NCBI GenBank assembly: GCA_937975765.1
Contig: CALJUR010000092.1
Location: 1-64,000 of the forward strand
Origin: an uncultured Myxococcales bacterium
Lineage (GTDB): Bacteria; Myxococcota_A; UBA9042; DTJE01
DNA length: 64,000 nucleotides
Direction: 5' to 3'
Shown here: piece by piece, positions 1 to 8,677 of the stretch
Layout: each line of letters starts with the position of its first letter
Position numbering within the stretch: the first letter of the stretch is position 1
Notes under the pieces: generated by a model
Seen by the model: the letters and a program-made list of their open reading frames with translations, nothing else
Databases searched by the model: none
Told to the model about the DNA's origin: nothing
Program-made: the position numbers and the translations under genes

Positions 1-47
1 CAAGCCTAGACCCTGACGCACTGCCGATCAAGTTTTAGCTTAACGCG

Positions 48-115
48 TATGGGGCCCTGCCCCCCGCCTTTCGCGCGACGTCGTTCTGGCGGGGGACGGG
101 GCCCCCGCCCTACAG
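48..115. repeat. Palindromic GC-rich intergenic element, copy 1 (partial)
   Basis: Two nested GC palindromes, with the right end GGGGCCCCCGCCCTACA at about 98-114. The same right end recurs near 12396, 15206, 18041 and 23338. Here the left end is degenerate, so only a shortened hairpin of about 68 bp remains. It lies 6 bp beyond the stop codon of the minus-strand lipoprotein gene that ends at 121. No T-tract follows, so it is not a canonical terminator. Bases 1-47 hold nothing recognisable. Confidence 0.6.
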
Positions 116-120
116 TTCGG

Positions 121-780
121 TCAGATCCGGTCGGCCTCGATCACCTCGACGAACACGCAGGCCATCGACTCGGTGGGATACGCGGCGGCGTATTCGCTGG
201 TGCAGCCCTCCTGCGTGGTGACCTCCGTGGACTTCGCGGTGCGCGCGGTGGTCTCCAGCCGCAGGCCGTCCTCGGTCGTCTCCAGCGTGCCGCGCGTGAC
301 CGTCATGTTGCAGGCGTCGGTGAACATCGTCGCCGTCAGCACGTACTGCCAGTCCTGGCCGTACCACACGGGCGATTCGAACAACTTCGGCGTTCCCTTG
401 TCGCAGGTGTCCTCGGTCGCGCCCGTGCAGTCGTACTTCATCAGCATCCACTGGCACGGCAGGACCTCCTGCGCCTGCAGCAGGAAGGTGCTGTCCACCT
501 TGAAGGACTGGGCCAGCGCCCCGACGTCCTTGAACTCCCCCTCGCACGGCTGCTTCTTCTGGTGCAGCGTCACGCGGTACATCCCGTCCATCGAGTCGTC
601 GGGCGGCGTGACCCCTTCGCACGACGCGGCATCGCCGGCCGCCGAATCCGTCACCGCGCTGTCCGGCCGATGGTCGGAAACCGCGTCCGTCCCCTGCCCC
701 AGGTCGTCCCTGGCGTCGCCCCCGCCGCACGCCGCCATCAGCAGCGGCAGGATCGCCACCCACATGCCCGTCCGCTTCAT
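121..780 (-). CDS. Lipoprotein of unknown function
   Basis: A 219-residue secreted lipoprotein. Residues 1-17 are a signal peptide ending in a Met-Ala-Ala-Cys lipobox with Cys18 as the predicted lipidation site, followed by Gly-rich and Asp/Ala-rich linker sequence to about residue 50. The remaining domain has about eight cysteines, which suggests disulfides outside the cytoplasm. I do not recognise the domain. The ATG is chosen because GGGGAGGT precedes it at good spacing and the signal peptide begins there. It lies 11 bp downstream of the metallo-beta-lactamase-fold gene and is probably cotranscribed with it. The linker composition matches seven other lipoproteins in this window. A palindromic GC element starts 6 bp past its stop. 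Confidence 0.8.
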   Translation of the reverse strand: MKRTGMWVAILPLLMAACGGGDARDDLGQGTDAVSDHRPDSAVTDSAAGDAASCEGVTPPDDSMDGMYRVTLHQKKQPCEGEFKDVGALAQSFKVDSTFLLQAQEVLPCQWMLMKYDCTGATEDTCDKGTPKLFESPVWYGQDWQYVLTATMFTDACNMTVTRGTLETTEDGLRLETTARTAKSTEVTTQEGCTSEYAAAYPTESMACVFVEVIEADRI

Positions 781-791
781 CCGTACCTCCC

Positions 792-1613
792 CTACCGGTC
801 CGCGCCCTCCACGAACGACCGCACCAGCCCGCGCCGCGAGTAGTGCCCCATCGTCACCAGCTCGATCATCATCGGCCCGCCGCACACCTGCCGCGCCACC
901 GTCCCGATCGACAGCCCCTGCCGCCGCAGGTCCAGGATCCGGTCGCCCATGTCCTGGTAGTAGTCGAGTTTCGACGCCAGCGCGCCGTGCGGGTCGTCCG
1001 GTACCCGCGCCGCCCCCGGGTACAGCACCTTCAGCGGCAGGTCCGCCACGCGCCGCAGCGACGCGATGATGCGCCACGCGTCCCCGTCGGTTCGCAGCGC
1101 CCGGTCCTTCCCCCCCACGTACAGGTCGCCGCTGAACAGCCAGTGGCGGTCGGGTTCGTAGAAACAGAAGTGGTCGGTCGAGTGCCCCGGCGTGTGCAGC
1201 GCCTGGAACCTGTACCCCCCCGCCTCGACCACCTCGCCGTCGTCCAGCGGGTGCGCCGTGACCGGGTCCGGCCACCCCCACATCACGCGCCGGTACGGGT
1301 GCAGCCACTGCCGGCGCCGCGGGTCCGCCAGCACCTCCACGCACTCCGGGTGCGCGAACACCTCGATCGGCCCTCGGTCGCGTCGCACCGCCCCGGTGCC
1401 CCCGATGTGGTCCTCGTGGCAGTGCGTGTGCAGCACGCGCTCGATCGGCTGGCCCTCCAGCGCCCGCACGAACTCCCGCCCCGCGTGCCGGCATCCCGTA
1501 TCGATCAGCGTCGTCCCCACCTTGTAGCAGGTCGTCCAGTACCGCCCCCGCCCCGCGATGTCCCGCGCGACGTCGAACCGCACGACCTCCCCGTAATCCG
1601 TGACCCGGACCAC
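792..1613 (-). CDS. Metallo-beta-lactamase-fold hydrolase
   Basis: A 273-residue MBL-fold metallohydrolase. The metal-binding motif His-Cys-His-Glu-Asp-His (HxHxDH) is at residues 64-69. A downstream HTPGHS motif and a FSGDLYVGG motif supply the remaining metal ligands. This glyoxalase II/RNase Z-like family hydrolyses thioesters, lactones or phosphoesters; the substrate cannot be read from the sequence. The GTG start at 1613 is chosen because GGGAGGCGGGA lies just upstream and the domain starts there; an upstream extension to 2021 in the same frame has no ribosome binding site and overlaps the DUF1697 gene. First gene of a probable two-gene unit with the lipoprotein. Confidence 0.85.
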   Translation of the reverse strand: MVRVTDYGEVVRFDVARDIAGRGRYWTTCYKVGTTLIDTGCRHAGREFVRALEGQPIERVLHTHCHEDHIGGTGAVRRDRGPIEVFAHPECVEVLADPRRRQWLHPYRRVMWGWPDPVTAHPLDDGEVVEAGGYRFQALHTPGHSTDHFCFYEPDRHWLFSGDLYVGGKDRALRTDGDAWRIIASLRRVADLPLKVLYPGAARVPDDPHGALASKLDYYQDMGDRILDLRRQGLSIGTVARQVCGGPMMIELVTMGHYSRRGLVRSFVEGADR

Positions 1614-1723
1614 TCCCGCCTCCCGTGCGTGGGGCAAGGATAGCGCGAACGGGCCGGCAGGACGACCGGGGAGGAAACGGGGACGAATCGAGGCAAATCC
1701 GGGGTGCGCGATCCGGCCGGGCA

Positions 1724-2338
1724 TCACTTCGGCCGGCGAGGCACCTTCGAGGATTTGCGGGAGGTAGTCCGCGGCGATTCCTCGCCGGCCTCCATCATCT
1801 GGAGCAGGCTGCGGACGGTGTTCGGGTTGCGCACGGTCATCGATCGGTGCAGCGGGGTGCCGACGATCTTCGTCACGCGCCTGCGGGACTGGTTCGCGCG
1901 ATCGACCCGCCAGACGATGGCGCCGGGGTGGTACAGGACGTCCTCGATTTCCGGGTCGGCCTTCGGCAGGGCCACGGAATCCGGCGAATCGACTTCCGGC
2001 CACAGGAACATGACGTCGCACTTCATGTTCGAGTCGTTGACCCAGTCCACCGGGATGGCTTTCACCAGGGCCGCGATCTGGTCGTGGTCGCGCAGCAGCA
2101 CCGCCACCTCGAAGCCGAAGTCGGCGGCGATCCCGGCCTCGATCCTGCGGGTCAATGCACCCGGGTCGGTGGACGGGCTGGAAAACACCACGTTGCCCGA
2201 CGCGATGAAGGTCTGAACGTTGGACAGGCCCAGGCGCTGGAACGTGTCCCGCAGCCGGGCCATTTCGACCTTCCGGTTGCCGCCGACGTTGATTCCCCGC
2301 AGCAGCGCGACGTATCTCATGGAACAGTCGTTCGTCAT
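1724..2338 (-). CDS. DUF1697 family protein
   Basis: A 204-residue protein with the DUF1697 signature near its N-terminus (Leu-Leu-Arg-Gly-Ile-Asn-Val-Gly-Gly, about residues 11-19), followed by an Ile-Ala-Ser-Gly-Asn-Val-Val-Phe segment typical of the family. DUF1697 proteins are small, cytoplasmic and of unknown function. The ATG at 2338 has AGGGTGAAGAA before it. An internal ATG at 2320 fits the usual family start but lacks a ribosome binding site. The C-terminal 20 residues are basic and probably disordered. It is monocistronic; 110 bp separate it from the MBL gene downstream. Confidence 0.85.
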   Translation of the reverse strand: MTNDCSMRYVALLRGINVGGNRKVEMARLRDTFQRLGLSNVQTFIASGNVVFSSPSTDPGALTRRIEAGIAADFGFEVAVLLRDHDQIAALVKAIPVDWVNDSNMKCDVMFLWPEVDSPDSVALPKADPEIEDVLYHPGAIVWRVDRANQSRRRVTKIVGTPLHRSMTVRNPNTVRSLLQMMEAGEESPRTTSRKSSKVPRRPK

Positions 2339-2457
2339 TTCTTCACCCTTGGGCAACGTCCCGCCGGGGGGATCCTACATCGGAAGCGCCACCTGTGAGG
2401 CAGCACACGACCGGACGACCCGCCTGCGCCGCGGGAAGGGGGGGAAGCAGCAGGCCG

Positions 2458-3075
2458 TCACTGCCCGGGGGACTCCAGCAGGACCGGCCCCTCCGCCTTC
2501 CGGATCCTCTCGAGGTCGTCGCACGGGACGTCTTCGTGTTCCTCCTTCACCAGGTACTTCTTCCCGTTCCAGGCGTGAGTGCCGTGGTAGCACAGCGGAC
2601 CGCCCGTGGCCGCCTCGTGGTACAGCCGCAGATAGCCCTTGTCCCGGGCCGTCAGGAGCCACAGCGCGCCGTTTCCCACCATCACCGCGGTGCACCGTCC
2701 CCGCTTCAACTGCACGATGTAGAAGGGGCTTTTCTGCGCGTTCCCGCCCGTGAAGACCACGGGTTCCCGCACGATGAATTCCCGGGTCGCGGCGACGCCG
2801 TCCAGGTCCACCTCCTGGAAGTCGTCGATGCCTTCGACCTCGCAGGGCGGGTACGGGCAGCTGTCCGGGTCCGGCTTCGCATCGCGCACGCGGACCCAGT
2901 CCTTCCACAGGCAGGGCGGCAGGTTCTTCCGGGTGCACCTTGCCACCTTGCCGTCCAGCCGGGTCACCCGGCACTCCGGTCCCTTCGGCCGGCGCGCCAG
3001 CGCGTCTTCCCCCGCCAGCACCCCAAACGCCACCACCGCCGCGCACGCGGTTCCGATCACGCGGGTCGGGAACAT
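2458..3075 (-). CDS. Secreted protein of unknown function
   Basis: A 205-residue protein with an N-terminal signal peptide (about residues 1-25, Met-Phe-Pro-Thr-Arg then a hydrophobic Ala/Val core). The mature part has about nine cysteines, suggesting a periplasmic or exported disulfide-bonded domain. No family is recognised. The ATG at 3075 has GGAGGCG seven bases upstream; upstream in-frame codons to 3252 overlap the divergent gene and are not coding. It is divergent from the Cys-rich lipoprotein gene at 3209, so the 133-bp spacer should hold both promoters. Confidence 0.75.
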   Translation of the reverse strand: MFPTRVIGTACAAVVAFGVLAGEDALARRPKGPECRVTRLDGKVARCTRKNLPPCLWKDWVRVRDAKPDPDSCPYPPCEVEGIDDFQEVDLDGVAATREFIVREPVVFTGGNAQKSPFYIVQLKRGRCTAVMVGNGALWLLTARDKGYLRLYHEAATGGPLCYHGTHAWNGKKYLVKEEHEDVPCDDLERIRKAEGPVLLESPGQ

Positions 3076-3208
3076 GGTCGCCTCCGGTTCGGAGTCAGGG
3101 AACCCCGGGCGTGAAACTCGATCCGTCCCCCAATCTTCTTCGCTTTCCCGCTTGAATTCACCCCCCCCATTTCCCGACACTGGAGATGCGCTTCCGCCGA
3201 GGTTGAGC

Positions 3209-3985
3209 ATGAGAACGCTGCTTCGGTCCTGCCCGGTGCTCTTCGCGGCCATCGCTTTCGGATGCCCGTCCGGGGACGGCGACGACGCGGTCCAGGACGT
3301 CCCGATCGACGCCGACGTCCAGGTGGCGGACGCGATCGAGGACGAGGGCGCCTCCTACACGGACCCCGGGGTCTGCGGCTCGTTGGTGCTGCACGGGGGC
3401 GACCAGGGCACGATGGCATGGCCGGACGCGGGGACCTCCCCGGAATGCCCGTTCGAAGGGGACGACGGCTCGGCCCGGCACGGGTGCTGCGAGGAACCGG
3501 CCGTCTGTCCGCTGCCGGTGGTCCCCAGGGTCAACATGGACGATGGCGGACGCCCCCTTTTCGATTCGTGGCGCGACGTCGCCTGCGAGGACGCTGCCAG
3601 CCTCCTATGCACCGGGGAGTCGTCCAACTGCTGGCCACACACCTGCTTCCCCCTGGCCTGGTCGGGCGAGGGGGTCTGCGCCTATCCCGATGGCGATAGC
3701 AGTTGCGACGGCGAAGGCGAGGCGGTCGGCTATGGCGGCGGGCACTGCGTCTTCTGCCTGCCGCCAGAGTCCCTTGCGGCGGCGTGCTGCGCGGGCCTCG
3801 ACGGCGTGGACTGCCGGGCCTGGCCGTTCCCCGCGGACGGGAAGCCGGGCATGATCTGCGCGCGCCACGAGGACTGCGAACCCGGCCTGATCTGCGGGCC
3901 GGCGTGGGGAACCGGCTACGGCATCTGCCAGTGCCCCGAACACTACCACCTGCTCCCGTCACCCGCGCCCGGCGTCTGCCCGTGA
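3209..3985 (+). CDS. Cys-rich lipoprotein of unknown function
   Basis: A 258-residue lipoprotein. The signal peptide ends at Phe-Gly-Cys with Cys19 as predicted lipidation site, followed by an Asp/Val/Ala-rich linker to about residue 50. The mature domain has about 22 further cysteines, several adjacent (His-Gly-Cys-Cys, Ala-Cys-Cys), consistent with many disulfides on the cell surface. No known domain is recognised. The ATG at 3209 has GAGG at normal spacing and matches the signal peptide. The gene stands alone; the 136 bp after it hold no gene. Confidence 0.75.
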   Translation: MRTLLRSCPVLFAAIAFGCPSGDGDDAVQDVPIDADVQVADAIEDEGASYTDPGVCGSLVLHGGDQGTMAWPDAGTSPECPFEGDDGSARHGCCEEPAVCPLPVVPRVNMDDGGRPLFDSWRDVACEDAASLLCTGESSNCWPHTCFPLAWSGEGVCAYPDGDSSCDGEGEAVGYGGGHCVFCLPPESLAAACCAGLDGVDCRAWPFPADGKPGMICARHEDCEPGLICGPAWGTGYGICQCPEHYHLLPSPAPGVCP

Positions 3986-4121
3986 GGGAATGCCACTCCG
4001 GCAAGTTCCAGCGCGCCGCGTAGCCACGCTGTGGTCCAGGTTCCGTCCTCGTGCTTGCTGACGACCACGCGACTTCGATGAGGGTTTCTTCGGCCTGCTT
4101 GCAGGACGAACTTCGCCTGCC

Positions 4122-4409
4122 CTACACCGCAATCTTCAGCGGGCGAACCGTCCTGGCCGGACGGTTCTTCGCGAGGTCGTGGGCCGCCTGCAGGTTCATC
4201 CAGAATTCCGGCGTCGTCTTCAGCGCCTGCGCCAGCAGCCAGGCCGTCTCGGGCGTGATGCCGCGCTTGCCGCGGACCAACTCGTTGACCCGCTGCACCG
4301 GGATGCCCAGGTGCGCCGCCAGGGCCACCTGGGTGATGCCCGACGGGACCAGGAACTCCTCCAGCAGGATCTCGCCGGGATGGGTCGGGATGCGGTTCTT
4401 CGGGATCAT
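4122..4409 (-). CDS. higA: HigA-family antitoxin
   Basis: A 95-residue Cro/XRE-type helix-turn-helix protein of the HigA addiction-module antidote family. The characteristic N-terminus Thr-His-Pro-Gly-Glu-Ile-Leu-Leu-Glu-Glu-Phe is at residues 9-19 and the HTH spans about 25-60. It neutralises the HigB ribonuclease and represses its own operon. It follows the toxin gene by 12 bp, the toxin-first order usual for higBA. The operator candidate is the palindrome at 4740-4758 upstream of the toxin. Confidence 0.92.
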   Translation of the reverse strand: MIPKNRIPTHPGEILLEEFLVPSGITQVALAAHLGIPVQRVNELVRGKRGITPETAWLLAQALKTTPEFWMNLQAAHDLAKNRPARTVRPLKIAV

Positions 4410-4421
4410 CGTCCCCTCCTT

Positions 4422-4712
4422 TCAGTGGTAGTCCGTCAATCGCACGTCGTGGGCATCGCGGCCCACCCAGCGAAAGACCACCCGCCACTGCCGGTTCACA
4501 CGAATGCTGTGACAGCCCTTCCACTCTCCTTTCAACGCTTCAAGCATGTTGCCAGGAGGCGATTGAAGGTCCAGCAACTCGGCTGCGGCATCCAGCATGT
4601 CCAGTTTCCTCAGCGCCCCTGCAACGATCTCCGTCGGAAACCTCCTGACCCGGGCACTGGCCACACCGTTGTAGAGGTCCTCGGTCGCCGGGTCGCCGAA
4701 CGACGCGATCAT
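4422..4712 (-). CDS. higB: HigB-family toxin (RelE/ParE fold)
   Basis: A 96-residue plasmid-maintenance killer/HigB-type ribosome-dependent mRNA interferase. Family marks are Leu-Lys-Gly-Glu-Trp-Lys-Gly, Ser-Ile-Arg-Val-Asn-Arg-Gln-Trp-Arg-Val-Val-Phe-Arg-Trp and the C-terminal Val-Arg-Leu-Thr-Asp-Tyr-His. Length is typical. The ATG at 4712 is preceded by AAGGAGG. It is first in the higBA operon and separated from higA by 12 bp. Confidence 0.92.
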   Translation of the reverse strand: MIASFGDPATEDLYNGVASARVRRFPTEIVAGALRKLDMLDAAAELLDLQSPPGNMLEALKGEWKGCHSIRVNRQWRVVFRWVGRDAHDVRLTDYH

Positions 4713-4739
4713 CGCCGCCTCCTTCCGGAAGGTTATCGA

Positions 4740-4758
4740 TTACACGGCATCCGTGCAA
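4740..4758. promoter_or_regulatory. Probable HigA operator
   Basis: An imperfect palindrome, TTACACGG-CAT-CCGTGCAA (7 of 8 arm bases match), centred 37 bp upstream of the higB start. Position and symmetry suit autorepression by HigA; binding is inferred. Confidence 0.55.
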
Positions 4759-4899
4759 TCAGGAAACCCGCAACGTCTGCCAGGGAATCCCTTCCCGTGA
4801 ATCGTGGAATCCCCCTGGTCGTTTCATGAATCCGGGAGGATGGGCGAATGCGGACTTCGATCCTGGTCGCTGGATGCCATTCTTCCGAGGGGTCGGGGC

Positions 4900-5910
4900 T
4901 CACGGCCTCAGCACCACCCGCCCCTTCGCTTCCCCGCCCTGCAAATACCTAAACGCCTCGCGGACCTCGGCCAGCGGGAAGACGCGGTCGACGCGCGGCC
5001 GCAGGCGACCGGACTCAGCCAGGCCGCGCAGGTACTCCATCTCGGCGGCCTTGTCCGGCATGGGGAACCCCGGCCGCGGCAGGCTGTGGTCGAACGCCGC
5101 CCGCGCCATCAGCCCGAACATGCGCGGCAGCACGCCGAACGCCCTGTGCATGCCGCGGCCGTACTGCTCGTGCCCCACGATGACCCAGACGCCCCCGGGC
5201 GACAGCACCCGTTTCACCTCGCGCAGGCGGTGGTTCGCCGGGATGTCCAGGACCAGGTCGAACCGCTCGCCGCAGCGCGTGAAGTCCTGCGTCCGGTAGT
5301 CCAGCGTGCGGGCCACGCCCAGGCCGCGCAGCCCGTCCAGGCGCTCCGCCGAATCCACCGCCGTCACCTCGCAGCCTTCCGCCAGGGCCATCTGCACCGC
5401 CAGGCTGCCCACGCCCCCCGCGGCGCCGTTCACCAGGACCCGGCTGCCCGGCCGCAAGCGCCCGACGTGCCGCAGGTTCAGCGACGCGATCAGCCCCGCC
5501 GTCGACAGGCAGGCCGCCTCCGCCATGTCCAGGTTCGCCGGCTTGTGCGCCAGGCCCGCTTCCGGCGCGCAGGCCCACTGCGCGAACGCGCCGCCGTTGA
5601 CCCACTGCATCCTGCGGATCGTTTCCCCGAACACGGCATCCCCGGGCCGGAAGCGGGTCACGTCCGCCCCCACCGCCTCCACGACGCCCGCCAGGTCCGT
5701 GCCCGGCACCGGGTTGCGCGGCCTTTGCAGTCCCGCTCCCATCGCCTGCAGCACCCACGGCAGCCCCGTCACCACGTGCCACACGTCCGGGTGCAGCGAC
5801 GCCGCCTCCACCTTCACCCGCACCTCGTCCGGCGCCGGGTCGGGCCGCGGGCGTTCGACGACTTCGAGCAGGTCCGGCGAACCGTACCGGGACTGGAAGA
5901 CCGCCTGCAT
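4900..5910 (-). CDS. NAD(P)-dependent zinc-independent alcohol dehydrogenase / quinone oxidoreductase-like protein
   Basis: A 336-residue medium-chain dehydrogenase/reductase. It has the N-terminal GroES-like catalytic fold (Asp-Glu-Val-Arg-Val-Lys-Val), the Pro-Gly-Thr-Asp-Leu-Ala-Gly-Val-Val motif at about 69-77 and a dinucleotide-binding motif Gly-Ala-Ala-Gly-Gly-Val-Gly at 162-168. The structural-zinc cysteine cluster is absent, so it belongs with the quinone oxidoreductase-like branch. Substrate unknown. The ATG at 5910 is chosen because the domain starts there; a longer in-frame extension to 5994 runs nearly into the neighbouring Fic gene. The 187-bp gap to higB holds the TA regulatory region. 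Confidence 0.85.
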   Translation of the reverse strand: MQAVFQSRYGSPDLLEVVERPRPDPAPDEVRVKVEAASLHPDVWHVVTGLPWVLQAMGAGLQRPRNPVPGTDLAGVVEAVGADVTRFRPGDAVFGETIRRMQWVNGGAFAQWACAPEAGLAHKPANLDMAEAACLSTAGLIASLNLRHVGRLRPGSRVLVNGAAGGVGSLAVQMALAEGCEVTAVDSAERLDGLRGLGVARTLDYRTQDFTRCGERFDLVLDIPANHRLREVKRVLSPGGVWVIVGHEQYGRGMHRAFGVLPRMFGLMARAAFDHSLPRPGFPMPDKAAEMEYLRGLAESGRLRPRVDRVFPLAEVREAFRYLQGGEAKGRVVLRP

Positions 5911-5990
5911 GGTCGGGGCTCCGTTCGGTTCCACGAGGACGTTCGTTTCGATTCGGGTTGGCCAGGAATCGGCGAAATCCGGGGATGCGG

Positions 5991-6377
5991 TCAACTCCGT
6001 CCGTGTTCACGGAAGAACCGCGCCGCGTCGGACTTCCCGATTCGCCCCTCCGCGACCCCGAAGACCAGCGCCTCGAACGCCTCCTCGGGCGCATCCAGTT
6101 CGATCCCGTTCATCGCCAGGAAGACATAGGCCGCGACCGCGCCGACCCGCTTGTTTCCGTCCACGAACGGATGGTTCTGCACGATGTGGAACAGGTACGC
6201 CGCCGCCATCTCGTAAAGGTCTTCGTGAAAGTACGCGTTCCCTGCGCCCGCGGCCGGCATCGCAAGAGCGGACTGCAGCAGGCCCAGGTCGCGTATCCCC
6301 TCCGCGCCGCCGTATCGATGCAACTGGTCCCGGTGGATCCGGATGACTTCCCCGAGATCCAGGAAGATCGGGTTCAC
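5991..6377 (-). CDS. Fic/Doc-family toxin (death-on-curing type)
   Basis: A 128-residue Fic-fold protein of Doc size. The catalytic loop His-Pro-Phe-Val-Asp-Gly-Asn-Lys-Arg is at residues 69-77 and intact. Fic enzymes transfer nucleotides or phosphate to target proteins; Doc phosphorylates EF-Tu. The start is GTG at 6377, preceded by GGGGGAG. It begins 3 bp after the AbrB-like antitoxin stop and is translationally coupled to it. The pairing with an AbrB/MazE-type antitoxin instead of Phd is common for this group. Confidence 0.92.
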   Translation of the reverse strand: MNPIFLDLGEVIRIHRDQLHRYGGAEGIRDLGLLQSALAMPAAGAGNAYFHEDLYEMAAAYLFHIVQNHPFVDGNKRVGAVAAYVFLAMNGIELDAPEEAFEALVFGVAEGRIGKSDAARFFREHGRS

Positions 6378-6380
6378 CGC

Positions 6381-6608
6381 CTACTCCCCCAGCCGCTGAA
6401 GCGCGCGCCCGTACTTGCGATTCGCCTTCTCCAGGGCCGCGGTGAACTTCTTCGCGCGCTCCTCGTCGCGAACCGGCGAGACGATCAGGGCGTGCCCGTC
6501 GGTCGTGATCTGCAGCGGCGTCTTGGCGTCGATCTCCAGCAGTTCCAGCACCCCGCGATCCAGGACCAGCGCCAGGCTGTTCCCGTGCCGGGAGAGTTTC
6601 TTCACCAT
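6381..6608 (-). CDS. AbrB/MazE-type antitoxin
   Basis: A 75-residue swapped-hairpin AbrB DNA-binding protein (Leu-Ser-Arg-His-Gly-Asn-Ser-Leu-Ala-Leu-Val-Leu-Asp at residues 4-16), followed by a helical tail that should bind the Fic toxin. The ATG at 6608 has GGAGGGGGA eight bases upstream. Longer in-frame starts at 6635 and 6647 are less likely, because the second overlaps the predicted -10 box. First gene of the TA operon. Confidence 0.88.
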   Translation of the reverse strand: MVKKLSRHGNSLALVLDRGVLELLEIDAKTPLQITTDGHALIVSPVRDEERAKKFTAALEKANRKYGRALQRLGE

Positions 6609-6645
6609 CGCCACGGTCCCCCTCCGTTCGACCATCGTGTCCTTC

Positions 6646-6674
6646 ATTGTATCTACGCCAGGGAACCCGTGCAA
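6646..6674 (-). promoter_or_regulatory. Promoter of the AbrB/Fic operon
   Basis: On the minus strand TTGCAC, 17 bp, then TACAAT (5 of 6 with the -10 consensus). The expected transcript start is about 30 bp before the ATG at 6608, which supports that start codon. Confidence 0.65.
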
Positions 6675-6718
6675 CGGGACGCAGGGAAGTTGGCAGGACG
6701 CACAAGCACGACAGGAAC

Positions 6719-7744
6719 TCACCGGGTCCCGTCGTTCGCGACCAGTGCCAGCGCCGGGAACGGCGTTTCCTCGACAACCAGTTTCATGTTGCCGAGCAGG
6801 CCCGATTCGAGCGCACCGATGTTGCGCCTGGCGATCTCGAAGTACGAAGGGTCGACCTCGACACCCACGCTGTCGCGACCGCACCTGGACGCGGCGATCG
6901 ACGTCGTTCCCGTGCCCATGAACGGGTCCAGGACCACGTCGCCCACGAACGAGAACATCCGGATCAGTCGCTCGGCCAGCGGCACCGGATACGGGGCGGG
7001 ATGCTCGCGAGTCGATGCGCCCGGCAGGCTCCAGACCTGCCGGAACCAGTCCCGGTGATCGGCTTCCGAAAGGGTCGACAACAACCGCATTCCCAGGCTC
7101 GGGCTGCGATAACCGCCGGGCTTGCGCTGCATCAGGATGAACTCGATGTCGTTCTTGATGACCGCGTTGGGTTCGTACGGCTTGCCGAGGAACCCGCTCC
7201 CCCCTTCGACTTCGTATTTCGCGTTCGCGATCTTGTACCAGAGGATCGGGGCCAGGTTCGAGAAGCCGAGGCGACGGCAATGCTCCACGATGGAGGCGTG
7301 AAGGGGCACGACCTCGTGACGCCCGTGCGTCTTGCGGGACAGGCACACGTCGCCGACCACGATGACCAGGCGACCGCCGGGTACCAGCACGCGGAGGCAT
7401 TCGGCCCACACGCGATCCAGTTCCCGCAGGAACGATTCGTAGTCCTCGACGTCGCCCAGTTGGCCGGCGGAATGCCGGTACTCCTTCAGGGTCCAGTAGG
7501 GCGGCGAGGTCACCACCAGGTGAACGCTTTCCTCAGCGACGAAGTCGAGACGGCGAGCGTCGGCGCGGACGATGCGATGCGAGGTGGGAAGTTCCGATAC
7601 CGCGGAGGCGATCCGACGCATCATCGCCGGGTCCCTGGCCAGCGCCGGGATCAGCGACTGGTCGTCCAGGCGGCCCGCGTACTGGTCGCCGAGTGCGTTC
7701 CTCGCGGTCTCGATGAACCTGTCCGCAGGGGTCGGTCGACTCAT
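6719..7744 (-). CDS. Type II DNA methyltransferase, probable N4-cytosine/N6-adenine class beta
   Basis: A 341-residue site-specific DNA methyltransferase. Motif IV Thr-Ser-Pro-Pro-Tyr-Trp is at residues 79-84 and comes before motif I (Asp-Pro-Phe-Met-Gly-Thr-Gly-Thr-Thr, residues 273-281, the SAM site), the class beta order. SPPY favours N4-cytosine methylation but N6-adenine is possible. A target-recognition region lies between. The ATG overlaps the TGA of the endonuclease gene by 4 bp, so both are one operon. The gene looks intact although the endonuclease is frameshifted, so it may now act as a solitary methyltransferase. Confidence 0.9.
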   Translation of the reverse strand: MSRPTPADRFIETARNALGDQYAGRLDDQSLIPALARDPAMMRRIASAVSELPTSHRIVRADARRLDFVAEESVHLVVTSPPYWTLKEYRHSAGQLGDVEDYESFLRELDRVWAECLRVLVPGGRLVIVVGDVCLSRKTHGRHEVVPLHASIVEHCRRLGFSNLAPILWYKIANAKYEVEGGSGFLGKPYEPNAVIKNDIEFILMQRKPGGYRSPSLGMRLLSTLSEADHRDWFRQVWSLPGASTREHPAPYPVPLAERLIRMFSFVGDVVLDPFMGTGTTSIAASRCGRDSVGVEVDPSYFEIARRNIGALESGLLGNMKLVVEETPFPALALVANDGTR

Positions 7745-8677
7745 CGCGCCTTCCCGTCAGGTCCCGCGAGATCGGGATTCCGTCGCAGAACCTGTTCCAC
7801 CAGCGTGTCGAAGAAGGCGGACACCGGGGTCTCCGGCGTCAGCACCAGCGGCCCGTCCGAGAAGTCCACCAGGACGAGCGCCGAGGCCTCGACGGTCCCG
7901 ACCGTCCAGTGCGGGGGCCTCCTGCCGGAGAGAGCCTCCAGCCGTTTCCCGAAGACCTCGGCCCAGGATCCACCATGGCGGGTGCCCGGGTGATCCTCCT
8001 GGACGTTGAAGACCATGAAGTAGCCGATGACCACTTCCGGCGAGTACATCTGGATGTTGGCGACCTCGCCCATCAGGTCGTCGATGCGGTTGGGGACGGT
8101 GCCACCCAGGTTGGTCAGCAGGGACTTCAGGGAGATCGCCAGGCGGACCTTGTCCCGGTGAAACCAGGCGACATCCCAGGCCTTCTCACGAGCGAAACCG
8201 GGGATCTTCGGTTCGAGAACCGCCCCGGCCAGGCCGCGTGTGGCCAATTCCTGGACGCAGTACTGGGCCAGGATTTCCAGGCGCTTGGTCGAGGTAGCCT
8301 TCGCCTCGGTCCGCGCCTTGCGAAACAGGTCGTCGATAGCCTTGAAGAGCGTGAGTTCCGCCACGGAGTCCACCCCGAACGTCAAGGGCATCGTATTCGA
8401 CGGGTGCGACACGGTCAACGGAAGGGAGTCCGGGTACTGCGCTACCCGGTCGGACCAGACTCCCACCGTGGACGCGGACCATCAGGCGCTTCACCTGGGT
8501 CATCCCGGCGGGCATGAGGGACTGGTCGACGGCCGCGGACAGTGACCGGCTGAAGTGCTCGACCTCGGGGAACGTGACGGTCCTCGACCAGGACCCATCG
8601 ACGGTGTCCGAGGGGAACGAGGTTCCGATGGGGGGCGTGCTGTCGAGGTTGATCGAACCGGCGACCCGGTGCGACAT
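7741..8677 (-). pseudogene. Restriction endonuclease partner of the methyltransferase, frameshifted
   Basis: Reading begins at ATG 8677, which has an excellent GGAGGCTTCG leader, and shows strong GC-rich third-position bias for about 70 codons to near 8465. There the bias moves by one base into the frame that ends at 7741. Neither frame alone has a good start and end: the downstream part has no ribosome binding site, and the upstream frame loses its codon bias after the shift. Joined, they give about 311 residues, normal for a type II endonuclease. A PD-(D/E)XK-like core is visible (Lys-Ala-Trp-Asp-Val-Ala-Trp then Ala-Ile-Ser-Leu-Lys-Ser). Its function is inferred mainly from the 4-bp overlap with the methyltransferase. 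A sequencing error is possible. Confidence 0.65.
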
